From positions 2,480,001 to 2,544,000 of the forward strand of contig NZ_JABFCS010000001.1 of assembly GCF_013087525.1 (NCBI RefSeq): a stretch of 64,000 bases of DNA, in the 5' to 3' direction. Each line of letters opens with the position of its first letter. The first letter of the stretch is position 1. Shown in pieces: positions 52,114 to 60,242 of the stretch. The DNA is from Ramlibacter montanisoli. GTDB taxonomy: Bacteria; Pseudomonadota; Gammaproteobacteria; Burkholderiales; Burkholderiaceae_C. The notes under the pieces were generated by a model. It saw only the letters and a program-made list of their open reading frames with translations. It had not been told where the DNA came from and searched no databases. A program made the translations under genes and the position numbers.

Positions 52114-52302
52114 TCAGCGGCGGTGGGGCGTGGCCGGGCGCAGCACGTCGCCGTACACGCGGCGGTGGTCCGCATCCCCGATGGGTTTCCTCAGCGATTC
52201 GTTCGCCGACGGACGCTTGCGCTTGTCGTCCTCGGCGATCAGCTCCCACAGCCCCGACGTACCTTCGCCGGAGCGGTGGCCTGGAGGTTGGTGCGTGTTC
52301 AT
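52114..52302 (-). CDS. Small hypothetical basic protein
   Basis: 62 residues, MNTHQPPGHRSGEGTSGLWELIAEDD in its first part, then rich in Arg/Lys. No domain is recognised and there is no clear ribosome site. It is kept because reading and codon use look regular and it fills an otherwise empty stretch, but it could be a chance frame. Confidence 0.35.
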   Translation of the reverse strand: MNTHQPPGHRSGEGTSGLWELIAEDDKRKRPSANESLRKPIGDADHRRVYGDVLRPATPHRR

Positions 52303-52337
52303 GGGTACACCGTCGCACGCGAGGGCTCACTGACCTG

Positions 52338-52497
52338 TAGGACACCCGCGCCGCAGTGTTTCGGGGACGCAAAGCCGGGCGCAATGCAGGACTGTTTCCG
52401 CGCTCAGCAACGCCCGGCGCCTTCTGCGCTGTTACATGAGCCAGCCAACGAGCGGGCGAGCTATCCTCGGAAAGTGGCGCCTTGCTTTTACGGCGCC
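52338..52497 (+). promoter_or_regulatory. Structured leader of the receiver-domain gene, GEMM-like in part
   Basis: GGGGACGCAAAG (52363-52374) matches the core of c-di-GMP-I (GEMM) riboswitches. It is followed at once by a perfect 8-bp stem, GCCGGGCG (52374-52381) with CGCCCGGC (52411-52418). A short CCCG/CGGG stem precedes it. A second inverted repeat, GGCGCC at 52476 and at 52492, sits just before the ribosome site AGGAG (52506-52510). The upstream GCAAACC box of GEMM is not present, so this is a partial match only. Confidence 0.3.
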
Positions 52498-52518
52498 CGA
52501 TCGACAGGAGCAAGGGCC

Positions 52519-53043
52519 TTGGACAACAAAGAGGCTGCCCTCCCCGACCCCAACGAACCTGGGAACCGGGGCGGCAGCGGCGCGGCGAGCCTTCGCAGCC
52601 ACCTGGACAACGACGCCAGGCGCAGCACCGCGCCTCGTCCGGCCCTGGGCGTGGACCGTTCGCAGCACACCATCCTGGTGGTGGACGACAGCGAGGCTGC
52701 CAAGTACGCCGTCGCGCGCGGGCTGCGCGCAGCGGGCTTCCGCACCCTGGAAGGATCCGCGGGCGCGGAGTGCCTCGAACTCGCGCCGAAGGCGGACGCC
52801 GTGGTGCTGGACGTCCACCTGCCCGACATCAACGGCCTGGAGGTCTGCCGCCTGCTGCGAGCGAACGACGCGACGGCTTCGCTGCCGATCGTGCACATGA
52901 CGGCGGTGTACCAGGGCGAAGAGCACGAGGCGCAGAGCATCGCGGCGGGCGCGAATGCGTACCTCGGCGCGCCGGTGGCGCCGGCGGAACTGGCGGCCTT
53001 GCTCGATGACCTGGTGGTCGTGGTCACGCGCGCCAAGGAGTAG
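52519..53043 (+). CDS. Single-domain response regulator (receiver) protein
   Basis: 174 residues. TTG start chosen because AGGAG lies 8 bases upstream and no ATG or GTG fits. A low-complexity N-terminus (about 45 residues) precedes a receiver domain. HTILVVDDSE holds the acidic pair and VVLDVHLPDINGLEV the phosphorylatable Asp. IVHMTAVY holds the Thr. At the position of the invariant Lys the text reads YLGAPVAP instead of YxxKP, so the Lys is missing. There is no output domain. It may be a degenerate or atypically signalling receiver. The next genes are on the other strand. Confidence 0.8.
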   Translation: MDNKEAALPDPNEPGNRGGSGAASLRSHLDNDARRSTAPRPALGVDRSQHTILVVDDSEAAKYAVARGLRAAGFRTLEGSAGAECLELAPKADAVVLDVHLPDINGLEVCRLLRANDATASLPIVHMTAVYQGEEHEAQSIAAGANAYLGAPVAPAELAALLDDLVVVVTRAKE

Positions 53044-53067
53044 CGCTCGCGCCGGCGGAGCGCGGCG

Positions 53068-53516
53068 TCAGGGCTTCTGGTAACTGCGCGCCGACAGCTG
53101 CAGCTGCAGCTGCCGCGGATCCTGCACGAAGAACAGTCCGCCTTCACGCGTGGACTTTCCGGGCACATGCTGGAACTCCAGCTCGCTGGTCTCCACCACT
53201 TCGCCGCCGCGGCGCAATTCGCCCTGCACGCGCAAGGCTGCCGCCGTCGCACGGCCCTGGTTGAACACCTGCACGCGCGCGAGGTAGCGCCCGTCCTGCT
53301 GCTGGATGTCCACCAGCCGCACCTGCGGCGCGGGCACCCCTCCTTGCCGGTCCACGCGTCATGCAGCAGGTAGCCCAGGCTCGCCAGCAGCAGCGCCAGG
53401 CCGATGAAGGCGCAGACCCACTCCCAGAAGGAGGGTGGCGGCTCGCGCAGGTGCTCGTCGCGATCCTGCTGCTTCGCGTCTGCGTCGTCGTGGGTGGATA
53501 CGCCCATGACCGGCAT
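53068..53516 (-). CDS. TIGR02588 family protein, one frame break
   Basis: About 149 residues after repair. A hydrophilic N-terminus is followed by one helix (SFWEWVCAFIGLALLLASLGYLL) and a C-terminal beta domain (QVRLVDIQQQDGRYLARVQVFNQG, then GGLFFVQDPRQLQLQL). The C-terminal domain probably lies in the periplasm. The frame changes at the plus-strand CCCC 53337-53340; one restored base joins TGKEG to VPAPQVRL. ATG 53516 overlaps the stop of the upstream TIGR02587 gene (TGATG). The two families are normally paired. Function unknown. Confidence 0.75.
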
Positions 53517-54352
53517 CACAGGATCAGCCGCGCGGCCGCGGCACCGATGGCGGCCGGGAAGCCGAGCACCGCCACCGCGTGCAGCGCCGCCGCCAGCGAC
53601 AGGCCATCGAGCCGGCCGAAGGACCACAGCATGTACGCGCTGACCAGGGCCGCGAGCACGTAGCCCGTGACGGTGAACCGCATCAGCACGCTCCAGCCCG
53701 AAGCCTTCTGGTGGTCCTGCGGCTGGCCGCGGAACGCCACGGCGTACACGAACAGGTGCATGGCGGCCACCGACACCACGATCAGCAAGGCCGTGCGCCC
53801 CTCGGACAGGCCGGCGGCGATCTGCACCATCTCCTCGGTGGGCGCCAGGTTGAAGGCGAGGAACAAGGCGCCCACGGACATGATGAACAGGTCGCTCCAG
53901 TACAGCGCCACGCCGCCGCGCGGCTGCTGCTTGGCGTTCTTGCCACCCAGCTGCGTCTGCGACAGCAGCGCGCCGATGCTGGCCGGCACCGCCTGCAGCG
54001 ACACCTGCCCCACCATCTCGCGCAGGGACGCATCGGGCTTGAGCACGCCGATCAGCCACAGCACGAGCGCCGACGACACGAAGCCGACGGCATAGGCCAC
54101 CAGCGCATCGACCACGTCGTCGCGCAGGCTGAAGGTGGGTTCGAAGCCCACGTGCCAGGACAGCACCACCAGGAAGGGAAAGAACAGCACGAGCAGGAGC
54201 GCGAGCCGCCACGACTCCATGTAGAAGCCCAGCCACCACATCTCCATGGTCATCAGCAGCGGCAGGCCGAAGATGACCGCCCCCGCGAACGCGCGCGCCA
54301 GCCCGACGGCGAAGTGCCGCCGGTGGTCGGGGCTGGGGTTGGCGCTGCTCAT
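53516..54352 (-). CDS. TIGR02587 family integral membrane protein
   Basis: 278 residues from ATG 54352 (MSSANPSPDHRRH); an ATG at 54379 would add nine residues. About seven or eight hydrophobic helices are seen (AFAGAVIFGLPLLMTMEMWW, LALLLVLFFPFLVVLSW, ALVAYAVGFVSSALVLWLIG, LIVVSVAAMHLFVYAVAF). FNLAPTEEM is a conserved-looking turn. It forms a coupled pair with TIGR02588. No transport or enzyme motif is recognised. Confidence 0.8.
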   Translation of the reverse strand: MSSANPSPDHRRHFAVGLARAFAGAVIFGLPLLMTMEMWWLGFYMESWRLALLLVLFFPFLVVLSWHVGFEPTFSLRDDVVDALVAYAVGFVSSALVLWLIGVLKPDASLREMVGQVSLQAVPASIGALLSQTQLGGKNAKQQPRGGVALYWSDLFIMSVGALFLAFNLAPTEEMVQIAAGLSEGRTALLIVVSVAAMHLFVYAVAFRGQPQDHQKASGWSVLMRFTVTGYVLAALVSAYMLWSFGRLDGLSLAAALHAVAVLGFPAAIGAAAARLIL

Positions 54353-54496
54353 GCGCGGGGACGATAGCACCGGCCGCACAGGCCGTGGGGCGCGTCGGAG
54401 GCGGCGGACAGCGATTGTCTGCGTTGGAGCGACAGGCGCGGGGACCCGCAGGCCAACAATGAATGGAAGGCCGCATCAGCGGCGCAAGGCGCACGC

Positions 54497-54803
54497 ATGA
54501 ACGAGCAGAAGCCGCAACCCTGGCACGAAGCCGACGAGAAGCCGCAGGACAAGGCGCAACGCAGGGGCGCGCCCATCGGGACGCACAGCTTCACGGGCGG
54601 GGGTGCGGCGGTGGGGATGCCGACGAAGGGGGCTGAAGATGTGGAGCGCGGGGATCACCGCGAAGGTCCGCCTGGGGCCGAGGAGCCGGATCCAATGGCG
54701 GAGCCGCGGGCTATGACGGGGAGATGTTCGGGACCAGGGAGGGATGATCTCCGCGGAAGAATTCTTCGGCGCCCCGGGAGAGCATAGCCTGGCTGGCGAC
54801 TAA
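54497..54803 (+). CDS. Small hydrophilic hypothetical protein, two probable frame breaks
   Basis: About 102 residues. It begins MNEQKPQPWHEADEKPQDKAQ, strongly charged. AAGG lies about 8 bases upstream. As read it stops at 54787. Alternative frames near 54709 and 54744 read GYDGEMFGTREG and MISAEEFFGAPGEHSLAGD. Two one-base losses, of the type seen across the window, would join them and end the gene at TAA 54801-54803. Not recognised; it may be disordered. Confidence 0.45.
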
Positions 54804-55268
54804 ATATGTACCGCATCGCCGGCCCGCGAATGCGCCCAGCCACTGGCAGCTTCTCCAATCATGTTTAAGCTGGCATCTTTGAGGTCACAGTCTGTGATCT
54901 CAAACGGGCGCCGGAGCTGACGCGCGGCCCTGTGTTTCCTGTTTTCGGCGCTGGGGAGCGCCCGTGCCCTCGCCATCAACATCGAGAGATAGGCCCAGGG
55001 TGTCGTGCGTGCGAGATGGGACACCTTATTACGTACCTGGTTTTGCGTAACAAGACCTAAACCCGGTGAGTGCTCCTTCTTGCCGGAAGCAGCCGCATCG
55101 CGATGCGCGTGGATTTGAGAACCGGCGTGCGCTGCCGCGAAGGCGCCGCGGATTAGGCGTCCCTTCGGGCATGGTGATCAGCCTGTACGAGGTTGTGCGC
55201 GCCTGGAAGCTCTTGATCTAGCTGGGACGTGGCAGTATGGTTCAGCGGGAAGCCTGAACGGAAAGATC
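54804..55268. other. Gene-free left end of the low-GC island
   Basis: 465 bases without a convincing gene. It holds an imperfect palindrome GAGGTCACAG-t-CTGTGATCTC (54881-54901, one mismatch) and a TTACG/CGTAA pair (55029-55033 and 55046-55050). A GTTCAG/CTGAAC pair (55240-55245 and 55254-55259) sits just before the RNase H gene. The composition shifts here from the GC-rich chromosome. These dyads may be operator or recombination sites, but I cannot assign them. Confidence 0.5.
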
Positions 55269-56093
55269 ATGATCACTCAAGGCGGGATCCACGACGAAGA
55301 GGCCCTGAACATCTACACCGACGGGTCGTCCTTCCCCAGTAAGAAGCGAGCGGCTGGTGTGGGTGTGGTGCTTATGTGGGTCGACGAAGCTGGAGATCCG
55401 CAGACCAGTGAGCACGCACCTACGGGTTACCAGAGCGCGACCATCGACGAGATGGAGATCCAAGCCTGCATTGCGGGTCTGCAGGAAGCCCAGCGCGTGT
55501 TTCCGGACTTGGAGCAGTTCAAGAAGATCCTGCTGTTCTCGGATTCCCAATACGTCACCGAGAACTTCGTTAAAGCGATGAACATCTGGCCTCAGAGAGG
55601 GTGGCGCGGCGCGAATGGCACGCCCGTCAAGAACATTGACCTCTGGAAGCGACTAAGGAAAGAGGTCAACGCGCTCCCACGTCGCGTTGAGGTGCGGTGG
55701 GTGAAGGGGCACAAGTCGAACATCTACAACCGAGCAGCCGACAAGCTCGCGAAGAAGTCTGCAGCGATGCCGTTCAACAGGCCACTCTCAGTCAGCCAGA
55801 CGACTTACAAGTGGTCAGATCGTAAGACGCAGCGAGGGTGTGTCACCTTCGATGGCCGTGCAGTCAAAATCCGGATCATCTCTACCAAGTACATGAAGTA
55901 CGCCAGGGAGTACGAATATCGGTTCGAGGTCATTGGCGCGGACGACCCATCCTACAAAGACGTTGACTTCGTCTGGTACAAACACTTGCTCAGTCGCAAC
56001 AAGTGCCTCCTGGTGCGTCTGAACTCTGACCACGATCACCCAAGCATCGAGCAAGTGCTCGAAGAGCTCGACCCTGACGACTACAGGTATTGA
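55269..56093 (+). CDS. RNase H-like protein with an extra C-terminal domain
   Basis: 274 residues, ribosome site GGAAAG about 5 bases upstream. Residues 12-165 have the RNase HI fold with a complete active site: IYTDGSS (D18), IDEMEIQAC (E63), LLFSDSQYV (D92), KGHKSNIYNRAADKLAKK (H148, D158). It should cut RNA in RNA-DNA hybrids. Residues about 170-274 form an additional beta-rich domain (TFDGRAVKIRIISTKYM, EYEYRFEVIG, KDVDFVWYKHLLS) that I do not recognise. Base composition is lower in GC than the flanks. It lies next to a DUF262 protein and a recombinase, so a role in a defence or mobile element is possible. Confidence 0.8.
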   Translation: MITQGGIHDEEALNIYTDGSSFPSKKRAAGVGVVLMWVDEAGDPQTSEHAPTGYQSATIDEMEIQACIAGLQEAQRVFPDLEQFKKILLFSDSQYVTENFVKAMNIWPQRGWRGANGTPVKNIDLWKRLRKEVNALPRRVEVRWVKGHKSNIYNRAADKLAKKSAAMPFNRPLSVSQTTYKWSDRKTQRGCVTFDGRAVKIRIISTKYMKYAREYEYRFEVIGADDPSYKDVDFVWYKHLLSRNKCLLVRLNSDHDHPSIEQVLEELDPDDYRY

Positions 56094-56409
56094 ATCTGTC
56101 AACCAAGCGTGCATGGGCACGCTGCACACCGCGCTTCACGCTAGATCATCGCATCGAGCGGCTTGGTTTCCTCATCGCCAGATTCAGCCCGCGGCGCTGG
56201 CTGCTTTCGACCCTCTGCTGTCCGTCCTGAGCGGCAGCAATGCAGCGGTTGCGGTCCTTCGCCATCGACCTCACCAACGGCCGCTCGGCCGAAGGCTCTC
56301 GCTGGAACGCTGACGCGGCGTTGATTGAACTCCGTCAAGTGCCGCGCCGTGATGAGGACCGCGCCCGCGCAAGCACAGGAACACCCCTGCAGCAGCCGGT
56401 TGATGGACT
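56094..56409. other. Gene-free stretch between the RNase H and DUF262 genes
   Basis: 316 bases separating two convergent genes. Short frames exist on both strands, but none has a ribosome site or a recognisable product. It is more GC-rich than the genes on either side. No terminator with a T run is seen. Confidence 0.5.
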
Positions 56410-57981
56410 TCAGATCGCCGCGGTCTTGATGAGCTTACGCGCTGCTTCTGCCAACATCCCTGCGCGCGTTCCGATGAAGTCCGCGTAGCTCATCGAACCG
56501 TCCATCGAAGCGACCGGCAGCAGGGACGAAGCAGCAATCGAGGGGCGAAGCGCGGCGTCGATCTTGGGCATGTAGTCTGCGGGTGACGAGTCGCTGATCG
56601 CGCGGTTGTCGGCCTGACTAAGGAAGCAGACGTTGGCGATGATGTTGGACTCGTTGAACTTGATACCTTGAGAGTTCAGAAATGCCTTCGGGTACACGTG
56701 ATGGAACTCGCGCGCGTTGTACGCGGACATGGCGGTGCTTAGGTCCACCAGACTGTTCGACAGGAAGCTGCGCGGCGCGTATTGGGCGAGGAGACAGATG
56801 GTGGCCTTCGCGACGGTCGAATTGATTCGCCACGTCTTCATGAAAAGGTTGGGGTGGACCTCAGCGTCGAGCGCGTCGAACACCGGCTTGCCGTTCGCCA
56901 GGGCGTGCATCGCGCCGATGTCTTCCATGACCGCGACATTGGTACCCGCCTTGTAGCGCTGCGTGAAGGACACAAACCAGAACCAGCGCTTGAGCCCCGC
57001 CATCTGCGCCGCGTTCGGCTTCAGTGTCAGGGAGAAGAACTTCACAAGCGGAACGAACATGATTGGGAAGGGGATGAAGACCACGTTCTTGATCTGCAAC
57101 TCCTTCTCCAGAAAATCCACGGTGGCGAAGATCGCCTGCTTCAAGCGCAGCATGCCGTCAATCAAGTTCTGCGGCGGCGTGTCCACTAACGCATCGGCCT
57201 CGATGCTGTTCAGCACCACAGCCGCGAGGCTGCGCATGAGCAGCCCCTCATCAAGTTGGTCGTACCCCTTGTCAGCCAACTTGTCGAGAACTGCCTCAAT
57301 TTCCTTCCTAAGATCAAACTGATCCGACCAAGTCCAGGCCGCCAGCAGTTCGAGAGTGCTGAGGCTCGTCCCTGACGAGTTGATCCGCTGAAACACCCGA
57401 CAGACCTCTTGGTTGGTGCGATCCTTGATGGTGACGACCGGGAACTCGTAGTCCTTGAAGCGCTCGGTGAGATTTGCGATCACCGTCTTCATGGCGTCGT
57501 CGAAGCGCGTCATCTCGGGAAGGAGCTTCGTGGTGTCGAGGATGACACGTAGGTTGATCGAAGCTTTCGGGTCAGCCTCAGCGTAGTGGATAAACTCCTC
57601 GGTGGAAGGCACGAAGCACACGTTGAACCGATCGGCCAGCTCAGGGTCAGAGGTCTTGGCGTCCGAGTTGAAGACACCGTAGAGGGTGGTCAGGCGCTGC
57701 TGACCGTCGAGGACATAGTTAACGGGGTAATCCTCCGGCGTCTTCGGCAGCTCGAAGCCGCCCACGTTGCGCTCATGCTTGAGCGCCTCCTTGGTTGACC
57801 ACAGTAACAGGGAGCCAACTGGGAAACCGCGGTAGATCGAGTCGAGCAGGCTCATGATCTGCTCGTCATCCCAGACGTATTCACGCTGGAAGACTGGAAT
57901 CTTGATGTTCCCCTTCGCCACGTCGGAAAGCAGCGACGAGAGGCGCGGGTTTGACGGTGCAATCTTATGAGCTCCTGCCAT
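56410..57981 (-). CDS. DUF262 protein with HNH/DUF1524-like C-terminus (GmrSD-related)
   Basis: 523 residues. Strong ribosome site AAGGAGGG 7 bases before the ATG. The DUF262 signature lies at the N-terminus: IPVFQREYVWDDEQI (residues 28-42), then NYVLDGQQRLTTLYG (residues 88-102). This ParB-like fold with DGQQR is the NTP-binding part of GmrS. Near residues 425-470 EFHHVYPKAFL, NIIANVCFLSQADNR and SPADY form an HNH-like cluster (His-His, Asn, Asn) as in DUF1524/GmrD. GmrSD enzymes cut modified phage DNA; a role here is inferred from likeness and island context. No partner methylase is seen. Confidence 0.8.
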   Translation of the reverse strand: MAGAHKIAPSNPRLSSLLSDVAKGNIKIPVFQREYVWDDEQIMSLLDSIYRGFPVGSLLLWSTKEALKHERNVGGFELPKTPEDYPVNYVLDGQQRLTTLYGVFNSDAKTSDPELADRFNVCFVPSTEEFIHYAEADPKASINLRVILDTTKLLPEMTRFDDAMKTVIANLTERFKDYEFPVVTIKDRTNQEVCRVFQRINSSGTSLSTLELLAAWTWSDQFDLRKEIEAVLDKLADKGYDQLDEGLLMRSLAAVVLNSIEADALVDTPPQNLIDGMLRLKQAIFATVDFLEKELQIKNVVFIPFPIMFVPLVKFFSLTLKPNAAQMAGLKRWFWFVSFTQRYKAGTNVAVMEDIGAMHALANGKPVFDALDAEVHPNLFMKTWRINSTVAKATICLLAQYAPRSFLSNSLVDLSTAMSAYNAREFHHVYPKAFLNSQGIKFNESNIIANVCFLSQADNRAISDSSPADYMPKIDAALRPSIAASSLLPVASMDGSMSYADFIGTRAGMLAEAARKLIKTAAI

Positions 57982-58216
57982 GGCTTTCCCTCCTTGTGGG
58001 GTGTTGATCCGCAGAGCTTAGCCGAAGGAGTCCTCAAACCATGGTACGCCGCCCACTGCGGAGGGTGACCGCTCGCGCCGGCACGGCCATCTGCGCGTTC
58101 AGCACGAAGGTCAACAACCAGTCTGAAGCGGTCATTCACCGACGGTGCATCGGGCCTGAAAGGTTCTACCGGCGCAGTAGCAGCGTGACGGCTGCTCCCG
58201 CAACCCAAAGCGGACA

Positions 58217-60145
58217 TCAATTGCCGTCCGCAGACACGTGACGCACCGCGGCCTGCCGCGCTAACCCTAGTGCTGCAGCCTTAGCACGGGAGCGAATCAG
58301 GGGCGGAAACGCGCCTAATCGGGCGAATGTCGCCGCAACGTCCTGCGCCGTTCTCTTGCGCTCAAAGGAAGCACCGGGCGTGTCATCCTGAAACCAAAGG
58401 GGAAACGCGAAGTACTCGTCTCTGGCCACAAGTATCGAGTCGAACGGTGTGTCGTCACGATTGAGCCGCACGACAAGCACGTAGTCGAAAACTTCACGGT
58501 ACACCTTTCTCAATGACCATTGCAGTCGACCGTACCGCAGGGCGCGCCAGATCACTTGAATGCGTACTCTGGCCTCCCCATTCACGATCACGAGGTGGCC
58601 GCAACGCCTCGGCGCTACACACTCCACACCATTGCTCCGGAGCGTGTGTTCTGCGACTTCACGAAAGTGGCGCCCCAGTCGGCGGGCCTTCCGCCTCTCG
58701 GCATAGTCATCCGAATCTAGCTTTGCGGGTTGGAGGCCGAGACATGCAAGTGCAGCGGCGAAGGACCCGAAGTGTTTTACGTATGTTTGCCAACTCGGTC
58801 CGTTACAAGACTTCAGATCGAAGGCGGTGAATTTCGGGTTCCTACTCACTTGCTCGCCAAGGAAAGCAAGCAGTTCCTGCTTGCTTCGAATCGTCCCGGC
58901 CCTCTTGGCTCGCTTTGCTTTCGCCGCTTCCCACACATCAAGACTTACGATTGGTTCAATGCACCCGCGCACGCGCAAGAAATCTGGCTCGCCTTCGGCT
59001 CGTCGCCGCCCATGGCTCTCTCGACCCCAAACGAAGTTTCCGATCAGTGCTTCGCAGGAGAGGAGGCTATACAGCATCCAGGGCGTTATCAGTTTGCCAC
59101 GAGAATCTGTAACGCCTTCGTTCCTGAGCACTTGCGACAGCTTGTAGACCGACATTTCTGTCGTCGTGTACAAATGAAAGATGCGCCGGACCAGCGACAC
59201 TTCGTCTATAGGGCCGCGGATCCACTTCACGTGCTCGCGGCTGGCCGCCTTGTGCTCGTTGGGTGCCAATGGCCGCTCGGAATTCCTCTGCTTCGAGATA
59301 GCCACTCGGCCTATTCCAAGACAGGGAAGGCTCCCCAAATGAAAGCCTTCATCCAAGGCGGCCCTATGCCCGGCTCTGGTTTTCAACCCGAGCTCTCGGC
59401 TGTACTCGGCCGCCATGGCACGCTTCAGGTTCTTCAGCAAACTTCCGAGTGGCGTATTACTTGCCGGGAAAAGTTCTTGTACGTAACGCACCTGCACACC
59501 GTGCATGCGGCAGTGGTACTCGTAGTATGCAGATGCGTCCGTGTCCTGAAACCGGCCCCAACGACTAATGTCGTAAACCAATAGAACTGCGAAGGGACAC
59601 TGGTCCTCTGCAACGTCACCAAGCAGTCTCTTCATCGCAGGACGACCCTCGAGCGTGAGGCCACTCCTTCCCGCGTCCAGATACGTCTCCACGATAGTGA
59701 ATCCGTTCCTGATTGCGTACTCCGACATGGCCTTTGTTTGGATTTCCGGGGAGAGATCCTGTGAATCCGTAGACATTCGGATGTACTGCGCAGCACTGGA
59801 TGACTTGTCCACTGCGCAATCAAACGGTGCTCTGGGTATACCAGGCACGCGTCGGCGGTCTTGTTTAGGGGTAAAGTCATGCGTCTTTTCGAGTGATTCC
59901 GCTGCCCTCTGTCGCGCCGCGCGTTCGCGTGCCTTGCGCCGGCGTTCCTCCCCGGTAGGCTCAATTCCCCGGCTGACCAATATTTCGCGCAACGTTGGTT
60001 CACGAAACGCAGTTTGGCGATACGTCTTCGGAAAGTGGATCACACGGGCCATCACTGGATGATGCGGAAGCCCCGCCGGTTTGGGTGTGAAGCCTGTCAC
60101 GTCGTTCGTCCGGAGTCTGACTAGCACGCGGCTCTTGGCGATCAC
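58217..60145 (-). CDS. Large serine recombinase with N-terminal extension
   Basis: 642 residues from a GTG with GAAGG upstream; ATG 60052 would give 611. Residues about 115-260 are a resolvase catalytic domain: AAQYIRMSTDSQ with nucleophile Ser125, and VYDISRWGRF with conserved Arg. A recombinase domain follows (LVRRIFHLYTTTEMSVYKLSQVLRNEGV, in part, then PWMLYSLLSCEALIGNFVWGRE). The C-terminus is an uncommon module (FDYVLVVRLNRDD, ILVARDEYFAFP). About 84-115 Arg/Glu-rich residues come before the catalytic domain, which is unusual since most start within ten residues of it. It lies at the right end of the island and is probably its integrase. Confidence 0.85.
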   Translation of the reverse strand: MIAKSRVLVRLRTNDVTGFTPKPAGLPHHPVMARVIHFPKTYRQTAFREPTLREILVSRGIEPTGEERRRKARERAARQRAAESLEKTHDFTPKQDRRRVPGIPRAPFDCAVDKSSSAAQYIRMSTDSQDLSPEIQTKAMSEYAIRNGFTIVETYLDAGRSGLTLEGRPAMKRLLGDVAEDQCPFAVLLVYDISRWGRFQDTDASAYYEYHCRMHGVQVRYVQELFPASNTPLGSLLKNLKRAMAAEYSRELGLKTRAGHRAALDEGFHLGSLPCLGIGRVAISKQRNSERPLAPNEHKAASREHVKWIRGPIDEVSLVRRIFHLYTTTEMSVYKLSQVLRNEGVTDSRGKLITPWMLYSLLSCEALIGNFVWGRESHGRRRAEGEPDFLRVRGCIEPIVSLDVWEAAKAKRAKRAGTIRSKQELLAFLGEQVSRNPKFTAFDLKSCNGPSWQTYVKHFGSFAAALACLGLQPAKLDSDDYAERRKARRLGRHFREVAEHTLRSNGVECVAPRRCGHLVIVNGEARVRIQVIWRALRYGRLQWSLRKVYREVFDYVLVVRLNRDDTPFDSILVARDEYFAFPLWFQDDTPGASFERKRTAQDVAATFARLGAFPPLIRSRAKAAALGLARQAAVRHVSADGN

Positions 60146-60242
60146 TCGGCCTTCGGACGGGGAAGCCTGGGCACCACTTGCTTATGAATCAGTCGAAGCG
60201 CGGGAAAATTGCCGCATCCCCACCAACACACTCTGAAATCCG

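Noticed and set aside
51848..54803. tRNA-Lys as the integration site of the island
   Set aside because: About 2.9 kb of GC-rich chromosomal genes lie between the tRNA and the island, and no copy of the tRNA 3' end is seen at the right end.
54800..55024. 74-codon minus-strand frame at the left end of the island
   Set aside because: It overlaps the tail of the small hydrophilic gene, has no ribosome site, and its product is not recognised.
56141..56338. 65-codon minus-strand frame between the RNase H and DUF262 genes
   Set aside because: No ribosome site, no family likeness, and composition typical of a chance frame.
58730..59584. 284-codon plus-strand frame opposite the recombinase
   Set aside because: The opposite strand encodes a clear serine recombinase; this frame lacks start signals and domains.
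55246..60169. GGGAAGCCTG near 55246 and again near 60160 as att repeats
   Set aside because: A 10-base match between two GC-rich stretches is not convincing, and the left copy lies next to the RNase H promoter.
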